DNA from: Phoronis australis
Lineage: Eukaryota; Phoronida; Phoronidae
Assembly (NCBI GenBank): GCA_002633005.1
Contig: NMRA01000011.1
Location: 1,861,238 to 1,925,237, forward strand
DNA length: 64,000 nucleotides
Direction: 5' to 3'
A program made the translations under genes and the position numbers. The notes under the pieces are model-generated. The model ran no database searches, had not been told where the DNA came from, and saw only the letters and a program-made list of their open reading frames with translations. Of this stretch, positions 34,447 to 45,789 are shown piece by piece (the first letter of the stretch is position 1; each line of letters opens with the position of its first letter).

Positions 34447-36060
34447 GTAAATATGTTTTAATGGTTTTCACAATGATCGAAACAAGCATCGCAATTCTGA
34501 ATCTATTCAGTACTACAGAAAAAGAACTGTTGACAATGAGTGAACAAAATTACTATAGTTGATGCACCTTGAATCGACTTATACAATAGTATGATCTTTA
34601 TAATCTATTATACTGCGTGTACCAAGATTGAACATAAATCTCATTCTTGTGTCAATCTATTTACTATAAGAAAAACAGTTTTGATGTTCACGGTCATTCT
34701 CCATTCTGTACAATAATATATAAAACTTACAACATGTCTTGCAAACTTTTACTTTTTTAAATGCATTGTCGCAAGCCAAACTTGCGCAATGTAGTTATTT
34801 ACCATAGTTTCTCAAGATCGTTAAAAGCTTTGAATATCACCGTAGTTAATGTATTGGGCCATCCCTTATTTGTTTTTAATACACTGTACAGTGATAGCAT
34901 TCCAATTAACACACTTTCGGGACTCACTGACAGATGAAACGTCATACATTAATTTTGATGCCATAATATTTTTCAATTTTTTATCTATCAATTCTTGGCT
35001 TGTCCCGTTAAATGCCTTTTCAATTCGACAAATGATACTAAAAATTGATATACACGTACCTATTAATCTCCTGTCTCAGATTAATGTGGTCAATTATAGG
35101 TTTTTAGCACACTATCACCATATAGAAATTCGTTTTGTTCATAAGTTATCTAGGCCCTAGGAAAATAACTGAGCAGGATCGGTCGATTATCTTTAAGTAT
35201 CAGTCCATGGATCCACCGACCACAGTACAGCCAACAAGCGGCAAGGTGGGGGGTCAGCCATTCAGAACCTTGCTTAGTCTAATAAATCACATTAGAGATG
35301 AGAGAAAATGGGTGAAGTATGACACCACAGAGTTTGGTGGTTTGGGAGATACTAGAGTATTCTTCTGGGGGGCAAATGAAGCAATTTCTTGATGCGGAAA
35401 GACCAATTTTAACTACAATTTCTACTGTAGTTTCTGCTTCAAACAGAATCTTTTCTCAATAATTTTGATGTCACATGATAGGTTTGTAACCAATGTAACC
35501 AAAAACCGCACCGACACTAAAACATGGGTTACCATGGTAACACTGGAAGTGTTTCCGTGGAGGTACATTTCATGCTTGTGAAAAACCAGCAGTAAGTTAT
35601 ACCCTTATAGCGAAGCTGTCCCCACGAGAAAACTGAAAATGATAACAAGGGTATGTAAAAGACTCCATGCCCTTGAAGGTAATACGAAAAAACTTTGTCA
35701 GCCCTTCATGCAGGCTTGGTATTAGTTGTCTGAATTTCACTATTTTCAGGCCGCTCATTTGTGTATTTGTCGTGTCAAACCAGTCACAAGTTGTGCGCCG
35801 TTTGTACGCAATAAAATGCCATGGTATAATACAACAATTAACTGAATGGGACTATTCGGAGAATTCTCCTCGCGGTGTCGCTGCTTTACTAGTGGTGATT
35901 GAATTGCGCATGCGTGGCTGTCTGCATGTAAACAACTGGTAAAAGATGGAATTTGTATCAAAATACGTCGTCGCGCTAAGCCTTATTACTGCTAATTTCC
36001 CTGGTGCAAGTCTTCGACAGGTGGCCACAAATTCGTAGAAGACCTAAGGTTACTATATTC
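34447..36060. other. intron of the TMEM272-like gene; no other feature recognised
   Basis: Frames at 34849-35160 and 35135-35392 have no visible domain; the first is AT-driven. Confidence 0.4.
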
Positions 36061-36135
36061 GTGGACAACTGCGGTCAACAGGGTCAACTAACTGACAAAA
36101 AGTGTGTGGATGCTGGAGCCCCGTGTGTGCTCTAT

Positions 36136-36186
36136 GTCTATGAGTGACAATGCAGTTCCATTCGGAGACTACACAACATTACTTGG
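36136..36186 (+). CDS. candidate first exon of a nested unknown gene
   Basis: ATG at 36136 gives MSMSDNAVPFGDYTTLLG ending at a strong donor TTG|GTAAGT in phase 1. Two downstream acceptors fit that phase: one at 36831 (after CTGTTACAG), which reads GKKKQLKPTA then a stop, and one at 40982. Both would lie inside the last intron of the TMEM272-like gene, on the same strand. Confidence 0.3.
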
Positions 36187-36971
36187 TAAGTTTTTAGCAA
36201 TCAGTTTCTATCAACATCTTTCGGTGATGTTATCCCCACCAGTTACCCCACTGAATAACAGTTTTATTGAGTGGAACTGAGTGTTTCTTTTTGGAAACTC
36301 ACCCGATGCTGGGTAGGCTAGCAGCACATATTCACATTGTCCTTGGGTGGGAGTGCTCTCAAAATAAGAGGTGTATGGTACGTGATGCACAGAAGTCAAG
36401 AGTGACTTTTTCACAGCAGTTTCTCTTCAAAACTATGTGGTTTCCTATAAAATTCTCTAGATGAGTGAGTTTCCTTATTTTATCGTGGACCTCACCCCCA
36501 GGACCACCAGCTCAGTTATCAAATTGACATGAATAAGCCTTAATTCAGTAAATGTCGTAACATTGCATTGGAAAAAAATGACACCTAGAATTAATTTTAC
36601 TTGTTGAGATCAGAAGCACATTATAAGTGTCATGAAAAATACATTGTTAAATCACTTTTAGCCTGTTTCACATATTTTTATGCAGATTTTAAATAAGACT
36701 TGGGTACAAAGGTTATTAGTTTCTACACATAAACATGAAGATGAAATGTCAAGTATGTTCTGCTTACAAAAGTAGTTTTGTCTTGTCTTTTCTTTTACAA
36801 TTTGCTAATATTTCTATTCTGTTACAGGCAAGAAAAAACAACTGAAACCAACCGCCTGACCATCTATTTCACCGTTGGACAAAGTGAAAAGCAATCCTTC
36901 AGCAATAACCTGAGAGAATTGAACGTAATTCAGTAATTCAGCACCTGATATGCCTGATTATGGACTCCCTC

Positions 36972-37929
36972 NNNNNNNNNNNNNNNNNNNNNNNNNNNNN
37001 NNNNNNNNNNNNNNNNNNNNNNNNNNNNNNNNNNNNNNNNNNNNNNNNNNNNNNNNNNNNNNNNNNNNNNNNNNNNNNNNNNNNNNNNNNNNNNNNNNNN
37101 NNNNNNNNNNNNNNNNNNNNNNNNNNNNNNNNNNNNNNNNNNNNNNNNNNNNNNNNNNNNNNNNNNNNNNNNNNNNNNNNNNNNNNNNNNNNNNNNNNNN
37201 NNNNNNNNNNNNNNNNNNNNNNNNNNNNNNNNNNNNNNNNNNNNNNNNNNNNNNNNNNNNNNNNNNNNNNNNNNNNNNNNNNNNNNNNNNNNNNNNNNNN
37301 NNNNNNNNNNNNNNNNNNNNNNNNNNNNNNNNNNNNNNNNNNNNNNNNNNNNNNNNNNNNNNNNNNNNNNNNNNNNNNNNNNNNNNNNNNNNNNNNNNNN
37401 NNNNNNNNNNNNNNNNNNNNNNNNNNNNNNNNNNNNNNNNNNNNNNNNNNNNNNNNNNNNNNNNNNNNNNNNNNNNNNNNNNNNNNNNNNNNNNNNNNNN
37501 NNNNNNNNNNNNNNNNNNNNNNNNNNNNNNNNNNNNNNNNNNNNNNNNNNNNNNNNNNNNNNNNNNNNNNNNNNNNNNNNNNNNNNNNNNNNNNNNNNNN
37601 NNNNNNNNNNNNNNNNNNNNNNNNNNNNNNNNNNNNNNNNNNNNNNNNNNNNNNNNNNNNNNNNNNNNNNNNNNNNNNNNNNNNNNNNNNNNNNNNNNNN
37701 NNNNNNNNNNNNNNNNNNNNNNNNNNNNNNNNNNNNNNNNNNNNNNNNNNNNNNNNNNNNNNNNNNNNNNNNNNNNNNNNNNNNNNNNNNNNNNNNNNNN
37801 NNNNNNNNNNNNNNNNNNNNNNNNNNNNNNNNNNNNNNNNNNNNNNNNNNNNNNNNNNNNNNNNNNNNNNNNNNNNNNNNNNNNNNNNNNNNNNNNNNNN
37901 NNNNNNNNNNNNNNNNNNNNNNNNNNNNN
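36972..37929. other. assembly gap (958 N)
   Basis: Run of N within the last intron of the TMEM272-like gene. The sequence just right of it looks like a reverse-transcriptase fragment. Confidence 1.
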
Positions 37930-37966
37930 TGTAATAGATTTCCAGAAGACATATGATAGGGAGTAA
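37930..37966 (+). pseudogene. LINE reverse-transcriptase fragment at gap edge
   Basis: The first codons after the gap read VIDFQKTYDRE then stop. This resembles motif A of LINE reverse transcriptases (hydrophobic-D-F-x-K-A-Y/F-D). It is too short to assign to a clade, but it suggests that the gap hides a retroelement. Confidence 0.35.
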
Positions 37967-38623
37967 ACAAATAGTCTAATGCAATGGATATTTATCACTC
38001 ACGTACCCTTTGCCATTGGGATTGGATTGTAATCTTAACTCATTAACCTGTATCGAGTTGACAGCATAAACATTCAGCATTGATTGATGTAACTGTCACT
38101 GATAAACTTTTAGAAATCATTCCAAACAATAATAATGCTTTGATGTACGAAAAGATACCGATTGTTACAGTACGTCAAGTATCGTATCACATATCACAAC
38201 GTACAAAGATTAACCAGACTCTGGCTTGCGACTGACTGCCGCGAAGTCGACATCGGCGAGTGCCTCAGTTAACAGGCATCGGTGGAATAATCATGGAATA
38301 ATCGTTAAAATAATCACAAACCTTACCTTTGTAGGAGGTCGTGCTTACTTCCTCTCATAGAAGCACCCTTTTTAAGCAATCTCAGATTCAGTTGGCACGG
38401 CTGCAAGCCATTTCACCATTTATTTAAAGGGCTCGCGAAATCGAGGCTGTTAATCTATCACCACTAGTACACGCACGCCCTCTAGCTATAATAATTGTGG
38501 ATTTTCCGAATAGCCCCATTGGTTTGCTTATTTTTTAAATTAATTTTGAGGACACAAGCAGTTCCCACTAAAATACGAAATTATACTAGATTTGTTCCTC
38601 CAACTCATTGAATGCCAAACTAA

Positions 38624-39052
38624 GGTCCCGTTTAGACATCAACTTTTGGCCCCGCGCAGCTGACAAGGAGCAACTTGATCCTTGTCAAATGGCCGTTTAC
38701 ACACGGAATTTCCCTAACTGTGGCAAGAAGGAAGTTGTACGCTGTAGAGTGGAATGCACATGCCCAGGTTTTCAAATAACGGGAGTTGCAGAGACAGAGA
38801 ACCCGTATGTAGGTCATTGGACAAGCGCAGTAGAGGTGATCCTTTCCGCCTTGCCCCAGCTTCGCGTTTAGACATATAATTGAAACGGAGCAAGATGTTC
38901 GAACGCAAATTGCCCCACCTCACAAACAGGTTGCGAAGGTTGTCACCGCGGAGTCAGTTTGCTCCGTGTCAGTCCCGTTTACACACTGGGACATTTCGTT
39001 CCGTATCAACTGATCCGTGTCAACTTTTGCAGTATAAACGGCACTTTAAGCA
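38624..39052. mobile_element. candidate MITE with GTCCCGTTTAGAC-type ends
   Basis: The left end GTCCCGTTTAGACATCAACT pairs imperfectly with the right end, whose complement is GTGCCGTTTATAC then CAAAAGTTGACACGG. Internal copies of the same word occur (GTTTAGACATATAAT near 38868, CCCGTTTACACACTGGGAC near 38975). Such ends are common in hAT-like non-autonomous elements. Frames inside are not genes. Confidence 0.45.
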
Positions 39053-39059
39053 TACAATA

Positions 39060-40540
39060 TAAGTTAGTTGAATGAAGGCTGATCTAAAGTACAGGTTTGC
39101 GAATTTATCTATTTATCTGGCACTGCCAATTGCATCAGATGCGGTATTTTTATAATTTGCCAAGACATCCAATTTTGAAAACTCTTGGGAAATACACAAG
39201 GAACTTAGCGAGACATTTGGGTTACCTGAAAATTGAGGGGAGGTGATGTGAAGGAAGTGGAACGTGTCCTCCAGAGAAGTATAGTCCGTCTGCCTGGATG
39301 CGCAGCAGGAGATAGAAAGTTTACCGTAGTAAATTCATTTGCCTGAATCATCGATACAACGCTCGACATCTATTAGCGTCGCCAAAGACACTGAGTACAT
39401 CCACGACACACAAGAGGGGAAATCCGACAGAGGTCTGAAAAATTACCAAAGACGTAAAATAAAGGTTCAACTTCCTGCTTCGTGTGAACTCAGGTAGGAA
39501 TCACGAAACTCCAGGGTCTGACCCTGAGGAATATTTTCACGGGCTCGTCATTCATGCATAAATACTTTTATTGACGCACCGTGATTGCTTATAACTTGGG
39601 AATTATTGCTTAATCATACTAATTTCAAATGCTTTGAAGTATATGCAGTATATACAGATTGTTACGCAACGACTACGTGACTGCAGAGGGGAACAACTGA
39701 TCACAATGCATGCCATACCAACAGTGTTAGTAATATCCTGTCTGTTTAAAATTATGTATCGTGAAGTTCATCAGTTTTGTTACGCCAATAAGACTGCAAC
39801 AGGTACACGAAATAACAGAACTCTTGTCCATGGCTGTCGGTCGCTTGTGGTCCTCGAATATTTCTCTTCAGTTCCAATAACGATAAGCACCACGCAATGG
39901 CCAGTATGTTTACTAAACTGAAATTATGTTCCACTGACATAGAAAATAGGTAGCCATCATAACTTTTCATAATAACCACCAAATTTGTTTAAACATTTTA
40001 CATAACTTCTGCCCATGACCTACTTTAAGAGACTAGAGAGTATGCTATGTACGCCATTGAATTTCTGCGATTGAATATGAAGGTAATTAAACATAACATA
40101 TCGGTCAAAAATATTGAGTATTTCTCTAAAAAATAGCATCGATATTAAGTTGCGGTTTTGTAACTAGTGAAGCTTACACAGATGGTGAGGCTAAAAAATG
40201 GAACGGAACTCAAAAAAGTGGAACTAATGTGCAGTTCACAGTTTTGCCCAATCACTTATCGCTGAGGTAGAAGACAGAGTCGCACATCAAAATGCACCCT
40301 CCCAAAATTGGAATAAAAAAGACAGGAAATTCTAACATTACCCCAAATTGGTCTTTTGAACTGAGGCCTAGTAGTTAAATTCCTGTTTACCTCATGTGAT
40401 TGTCAAGAAGCAGTGTATTTCTTAATTTTAGGACATACTAGCAAAAATAAACAGTGACTGTTGTGAGGGTTCCACAATCTTTACCGAAGATCTTGAACCT
40501 AGGGTTTCAATGTCATACTTGTGCATGAAAGATAGTGTAT
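39060..40540. other. intronic DNA, no gene recognised
   Basis: Nothing convincing beyond short chance frames (39634-39921). Confidence 0.35.
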
Positions 40541-40541
40541 G

Positions 40542-40542
<1 letters not shown>

Positions 40543-40572
<30 letters not shown>
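40543..40572. repeat. (TA)n microsatellite, 15 units
   Basis: Uninterrupted alternating TA run. Confidence 0.95.
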
Positions 40573-40576
<4 letters not shown>

Positions 40577-40981
40577 TAAACAAGTCAGGTGTTTGTTTGG
40601 AAATCTGTTTTGTTGAAATGGTTAACTTTTTGTGCTCATCTTGAAGGTGGGCTCATGTGAAGTGCAGAGTGGTATTGCTCAACGTTTGGGGACATATCTA
40701 TTCAGCTGCCATCTACAGTTCTGTATTACTTCAAGTTATAAAGAATCAGGATGGTAGTGAACTAGGGTGAGATCTTGTACGGTTGCATTGGGGATTTTAG
40801 ATGGTCTTGCTAGAAATTGCTTAGCAAATACATATACAATGGCTGCTACTCAAGCACACTAGAGTAACCACCTCTATTAAGGTCCTGTTTTCATTCGGTT
40901 GATCCCTAAAGCCTATGACTGTGAACAAGCAACAAAAAATATTTCAAAAGCAGCTGATTGTATGTAACTATGGATTTTCAG

Positions 40982-41085
40982 GGGTATGCAAAAGCTGCCA
41001 GACAAAACAGGCTTACTTAATGAAATCTCAGAGTGGATCAAAAGAAAGCGAGTTAGATTTGGAGCCCACGGGCACTACAGTAACA
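40982..41085 (+). CDS. candidate internal exon of an unknown gene
   Basis: Bounded by GATTTTCAG and ACA|GTAAGT. The open frame reads GVCKSCQTKQAYLM, then SGSKESELDLEPTGTTVT. It accepts phase 1 and ends in phase 0, matching both the 36186 donor and the next exon. A Cys-x-x-Cys pair is the only motif seen. Confidence 0.35.
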
Positions 41086-41455
41086 GTAAGTACTTGTGAA
41101 AATCTTTAAAAAATTTCGTAATTGCATAAAATTGGTCATTTGTTTTTTATGTTTCAATATTATGAAGAGAGATGTAAAGCACTACTCATGCATTTCACTA
41201 TGAACGCTGACACATACATAGGTAGCGCTGATATTTTAAATCGGTCTCGACATTTTTTTCATGTAGTGTGCCATACTTCTGTTTTGTACATTTGTCCTAC
41301 TGTCAGGTACATAGAAATTCATTTGGTAAATTTTTTTATCAAATCTGAATGACTTATTTGTGATGCCTTCACTTTAGCTTGGTATTTATATTTTCTGTGC
41401 CAAAATGGCCAAATTAACTTTAATATGTTTAATTTTTTCATTAATAAAATTTTAG

Positions 41456-41740
41456 GAACCTGGGAATGCTTATGCTGAAGAAGTGGCTTCCGTTGAAGTT
41501 GAAGACCTGCCGATTATTAGTAAAAGTTGGGTATGGAAAAGTTCAAAACCAGCAAGAAGGTACCCTGAACTGTTAAAAAAATTCCTTCTGGAAAACTATG
41601 TCAGATGGCTACAGAGAGGCTGAAAAGTCTATTCCCAGGAGATGTGTCAAAGAGAATTTGTAACTTGAGGAACGAGTCGGAGGATAAGTATTTGCCTAAG
41701 ATTACTGGCTTATACCACAACAGGTCCAAAGTAATTTGTT
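41456..41740 (+). pseudogene. candidate terminal exon of the same unknown gene, frame-broken
   Basis: Starts after AATTTTAG in phase 0 with EPGNAYAEEVASVEVEDLPI. At an A7 run (41575-41581) the best coding frame shifts and continues KIPSGKLCQMATERLKSLFP, GDVSKRICNLRNESEDKYLP. A related-looking frame, LTEEVQYALERDKMRFKIAK, follows at 41795-41884. Together they look like a real protein with indels, or a decayed mobile-element protein. I do not recognise the family. Confidence 0.35.
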
Positions 41741-42179
41741 GAGATAGCCACTCTCTGCAATGTGGAAACTGGAACAGTTGGATGTAGGAGATCTGACGGA
41801 GGAAGTGCAGTATGCATTGGAAAGAGATAAAATGCGCTTTAAGATCGCCAAGGATGTAGCATCTTCATTTTTCCCGTTGTTATAATAAAGATAATGACAA
41901 GCATTTATCGGCAACGGTCAGATGTACGCCCAAGGTTCTTTATCCATGTGACCTGTGTTGTTATATCCAACAATGGCACAACAAAGGAAAACAATGATAC
42001 GACCGATTGGCGATTTACATGCAACGATTTGCCATGGATAGTGGTGGAGTTTGTCTTGTCGTTTGAATGTTTTAGACAACTGTAAATCTGGTATTTCGTC
42101 AGGAAAACAAAAGATTTCTGCGGCCCTTTCGCTTAGGTCGTATGAAAAAATGTGGTTATGCCACTAAACTTATTATTAA

Positions 42180-43155
42180 TGTAGCGCAAACACCCGCACA
42201 TTGGATGTCTCTCTTGTTTTTGTTGTTCGCCCAGCGGGTTACTCGCGTACAACAATAATACCGTAACACTTTGGTTCATAAAAGTTTATTTATGATACGA
42301 TACGATACTAATACAAGTAAAATACATTTTTTGTTTTCGATGAGTTTAATACGAACATACGGTTAAACCTGAAACAATTAATAAAGATAATACAATCTTT
42401 AATACAAAGTAAAATACCAAAACATCATGCTAAGATACAGAGAACTGCATGTCTGATAATATTATATCAACTCACAATTAGGCAAACACTAGTTAGCAGA
42501 ACTTGTAGTTACAACAATTTCTATGAATTAAACAAATAATCAAAGAACCGAGAACAGTTGTTTCTAAAGATAAAATTAAGCGTAAAACATCAAGAAACAA
42601 AATTGTCTCTTACCAACACTGGGCATCTGTGATATTTTTTAAGCAAGCAACAACCTCTCTCCAAGCAATATGAATTCTAGAGTAGCTAACAGAATATTTA
42701 TACTGAATACAAGATAGGTGGGGGATAGCTCAAAACACAAAACCCACACACTTCCTCCAAAATGCTACACCTAGCTCCAAAACAATTCTCTGAATAAAGT
42801 TGTTGTCAGATTCCTGCAATGAACCCAAGTCACTACTTAATGTGTTGTAGGCAGACAAAAGTTAAGTAATTTCGATAGATAATAGTTCTGATTATTGTTC
42901 TTGTCGTAAATGTTTCATCCCAAAGCTGACCAGTTTCAAAGAATTAAAGTTACATAACTAGCAATACAAGGTACAGTTGTCATTGTAAACATCACACAAA
43001 TGGTTAAAGACATGTGGCGAATCACTTCCTATGCACTTATAGGAGGATACAAATGTTAGTAAACAACCAATATATTTAATTAATTATACATGTCACAAAA
43101 ATTACATAACTTGTTTAATTAGACTAATTATCTACAACATCAAAAAATGTCTCAT
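42180..43155 (+). repeat. 1 kb dispersed repeat, copy 1
   Basis: Aligns over its whole length and in the same orientation with 53631-54680: TGTCTCTCTTGTT, AATAATACCGTAACA, GATACGATACGAT, AAACCTGAAACAATTAATA, CTCTCTCCAAGCAA, TTAATTAATTATACA, ATTAGACTAATTATCTACA. No long frame is conserved. It is probably a non-autonomous transposon; no clear target duplication is seen. Confidence 0.75.
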
Positions 43156-45255
43156 ACAATTCATTTGATATCACAGTGCATTGCATGAACATTTGATTGG
43201 CAGAAAATCTGAATTGAATATGTGTGAAGAAAAGTCCATAAGGAAATTGCAAGTTTAAATCAAAATAATCTACATTTGTCGAGTTCATGTCTAACCCTGT
43301 TCACTGGGGGTGGACATAATCGACTTTTTACAAAAATGGAGCCATGTATGGTATAGGAGTACTATTAATATAGTCCTAGGTGTTAAATAGTAAAACATTC
43401 AAAACATTCAGGGGGAACAAATTCATTGCAAAATATCAAAAAAGATATAAGGCAATCTGATTTTACATGCTGACACAGCGATCTCGGATATTTGAAAAAT
43501 TCTCATTTTTGTTTATTTAACGTGCCAAAATGTATAACTAATAAACTGGCTGACAAAGTTTTTATTTTATGCAATGAAAGTAACATGTTTTGTCAACATT
43601 TTGGCCAAGTTTCATTGTCATAGCAGGGGGGGCAGATTTGGTATGGCAGTGTAGTAAACATAACCTCGAAATAGCATAACGGGGGGTAGTGTAGTAAAAC
43701 TACTAAATGTGGATGGTAAATCGGTATCTTTTTTTTCAAAAGGCATCTGTTTAACAGTCTACTTGCACCACTAAACAACGCCAAGTGAATAATAGTTCAA
43801 TAGCTTTCATTCAAGGAAAAAGAAAGACATTTAAATTGGACAGTTTTTACAGCGTGAAAACATAGCTGCGAAGCCGTAAAATCTGTTTTACCCTATAACT
43901 TTGGTAGAATGTAATAATTTGGGGGAAATATTTTACCAATGCTTTTAGATTCCATAGGACTACCTACATGTATGTGTCAGATTTGGTGGAAATAGGCTGA
44001 CCGCCCACCTTGCCGCTGGATAGCTAATGTTCTCTTGGACTAGTAGGCTTACTTAATTTCTCAAGTTTCAAACTAGCAGAATAACACCACACCTGTTTTT
44101 GCAAATGTAATTACAACTTCTTCAGGGCAGGGTTCTTATCTTTTTACTCGAAATGGAACTCGAAATTGTGTTTGGCATTCTACTTTATTTTTGTGAAAGT
44201 TCAATAGGAGTGTCTATTATTCTATGCTCGAGTATATAATGACTTACGTGGATAATTTTTTGTGTCAGTTTTAAGTTGATAAACACAACATTAAGGCTAA
44301 AAGTATTGAGTTTGAACTCGAAATTTCGATTTTTATTGGCGTTTGTAGCACGAAAATCAGGGTCATCAAGTGCAAGCTTTGACTAGAAATTCGTATGCGT
44401 ATTCGAGCACAGTCTGAAAACCTCTTATCTCGAGTTGGCACAAAAGTAGCACAGAAATTGCGAAAATAGTTTCGAGTTCGTTTTTTGTACAAAGATTAGA
44501 TTACGGGAGCAGATGTAGACAGGTCAACGCTTCCACAACTCACAAGCCAGCCTGACTACGTAGGACGGCAGAGAGTGAGCAGACGATATTGCTGAAATTG
44601 CAGAAAAGAGATGTTTGCACCTATATTTTCCTCGACATTTAATAGCTGTTTCCTTTTATTTTGATTTGTCACAATGCATATTTTTATTTGTATCTAAACT
44701 GGTAAACGAGTATTTGTCGATTTCCTAATAACCAAGTTCACCGAGCGAGTGACCTAGAGTTCATTCGTGACTTGCGCCAATCAAAAGCTTTTACAGGATC
44801 ATTCTTGCATCATGTTGCGTTGTTTTACTCAATGTTTTGGTAATTACTTTGAAGAATGAGTACAGAGTATATGTTGGCTTACTTTCAATTGATTTTTCTT
44901 ATTTTACGCTGTTGGAAAACGTAGTATATTCGGTTTGTTCTGAGTCAATCAGCTGTTGACAAATATAACTAAGAATGCCGAGGCGGTGATTCTGTTCAGA
45001 GAAGGTAGTGCGTCGCACGCAACTTATTATTATTCCACGTCTTGCACGTGCGTTTATTTTACAACGAATATGCACATGTGTTGCATAAAAGTCATTCAGT
45101 GCTCATGACGCAAAGTATTCAACACAACACATATGAGTGAAATTTTGCTGCCCAAATACTTGGGTTATGTACACGTAGCATAGCAAGATAATTCCGTAGT
45201 GCAAAACATCCCAACAGGCGTGTTTTTAACAAAATGTTTTTTCTCCATTTTGCAG
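43156..45255. other. intronic DNA, no gene recognised
   Basis: Words such as CTCGAAATTTCGA and GAACTCGAAAT recur at 44.14-44.48 kb, with similar GAGTTCGAGTTTTACTAG at 24.45 kb, hinting at an old shared repeat. No exon is seen. Confidence 0.35.
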
Positions 45256-45446
45256 GCGGTGTTTGGACATTTCCAGCTCATGAAAAGTACTCTACTGTGA
45301 AGTTTTTAAATGGAACAAAAAACAGTTTGTATTGCGATCAAACTTTGATTGAGTTTGCAATGGGAATGCTCGTAATTAAGTTCACGCTCCTGGTGTTAGC
45401 ATTTTCGGTACTTCTGGTAGTTCTTGGGATCTCCATTAGTCACTAA
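45256..45446 (+). CDS. TMEM272-like: TMEM272-like gene, last exon
   Basis: After TTTTGCAG the exon completes the Gly codon and reads GVWTFPAHEKYSTVKF, then NSLYCDQTLIEFAMGMLVIK and a final hydrophobic span ending in GISISH and a TAA stop. The joined junction, TVWAIVG|GVWTF, reproduces the family's W-x-x-x-G-x-V-W pattern, and Y-C-x-x-T-L before the last span is also typical. With exons 1 and 2 the protein would be 153 residues with four spans, close to short members of the family. All three exons sum to a multiple of three. Confidence 0.75.
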
Positions 45447-45789
45447 ATATTTTATTTTCAAGAATTACAGAATACTTAGTACATAAAAAACAAGACTCGT
45501 GATTATCTGTCATAAAGTTTTGTTTATAAAATTGGTGTGCAACTCTACTATCATATCATTTTACATAAGTTTTTGGCGACCCTCCATTACGATCAAAGCG
45601 CGCGGTTGTTGAAAAAACAATATATATTGCACTTAAAGAAGTATAATGCTGACGAAACAATCAATTCATGCATCTATAAAAATTTTTCTGTTTTCACAAC
45701 AGTCTATTATTCTTGAAAACATAATGTATCTTATGTAGCTGCCAATATGCATTACGTTTGCCAACAATACTGTTGACAAAAGAGGTGAC

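Noticed and set aside
34849-35160. Membrane protein frame of 103 codons
   Set aside because: Hydrophobicity comes from T-rich sequence; no splice sites, motif or family.
36930-37998. Frames of 324-346 codons on both strands
   Set aside because: They are artefacts of the 958-N gap.
42180-43155. Solo LTR (TGTAG...CTACA ends)
   Set aside because: Similarity between the two copies continues past the supposed ends and no target duplication flanks either copy.
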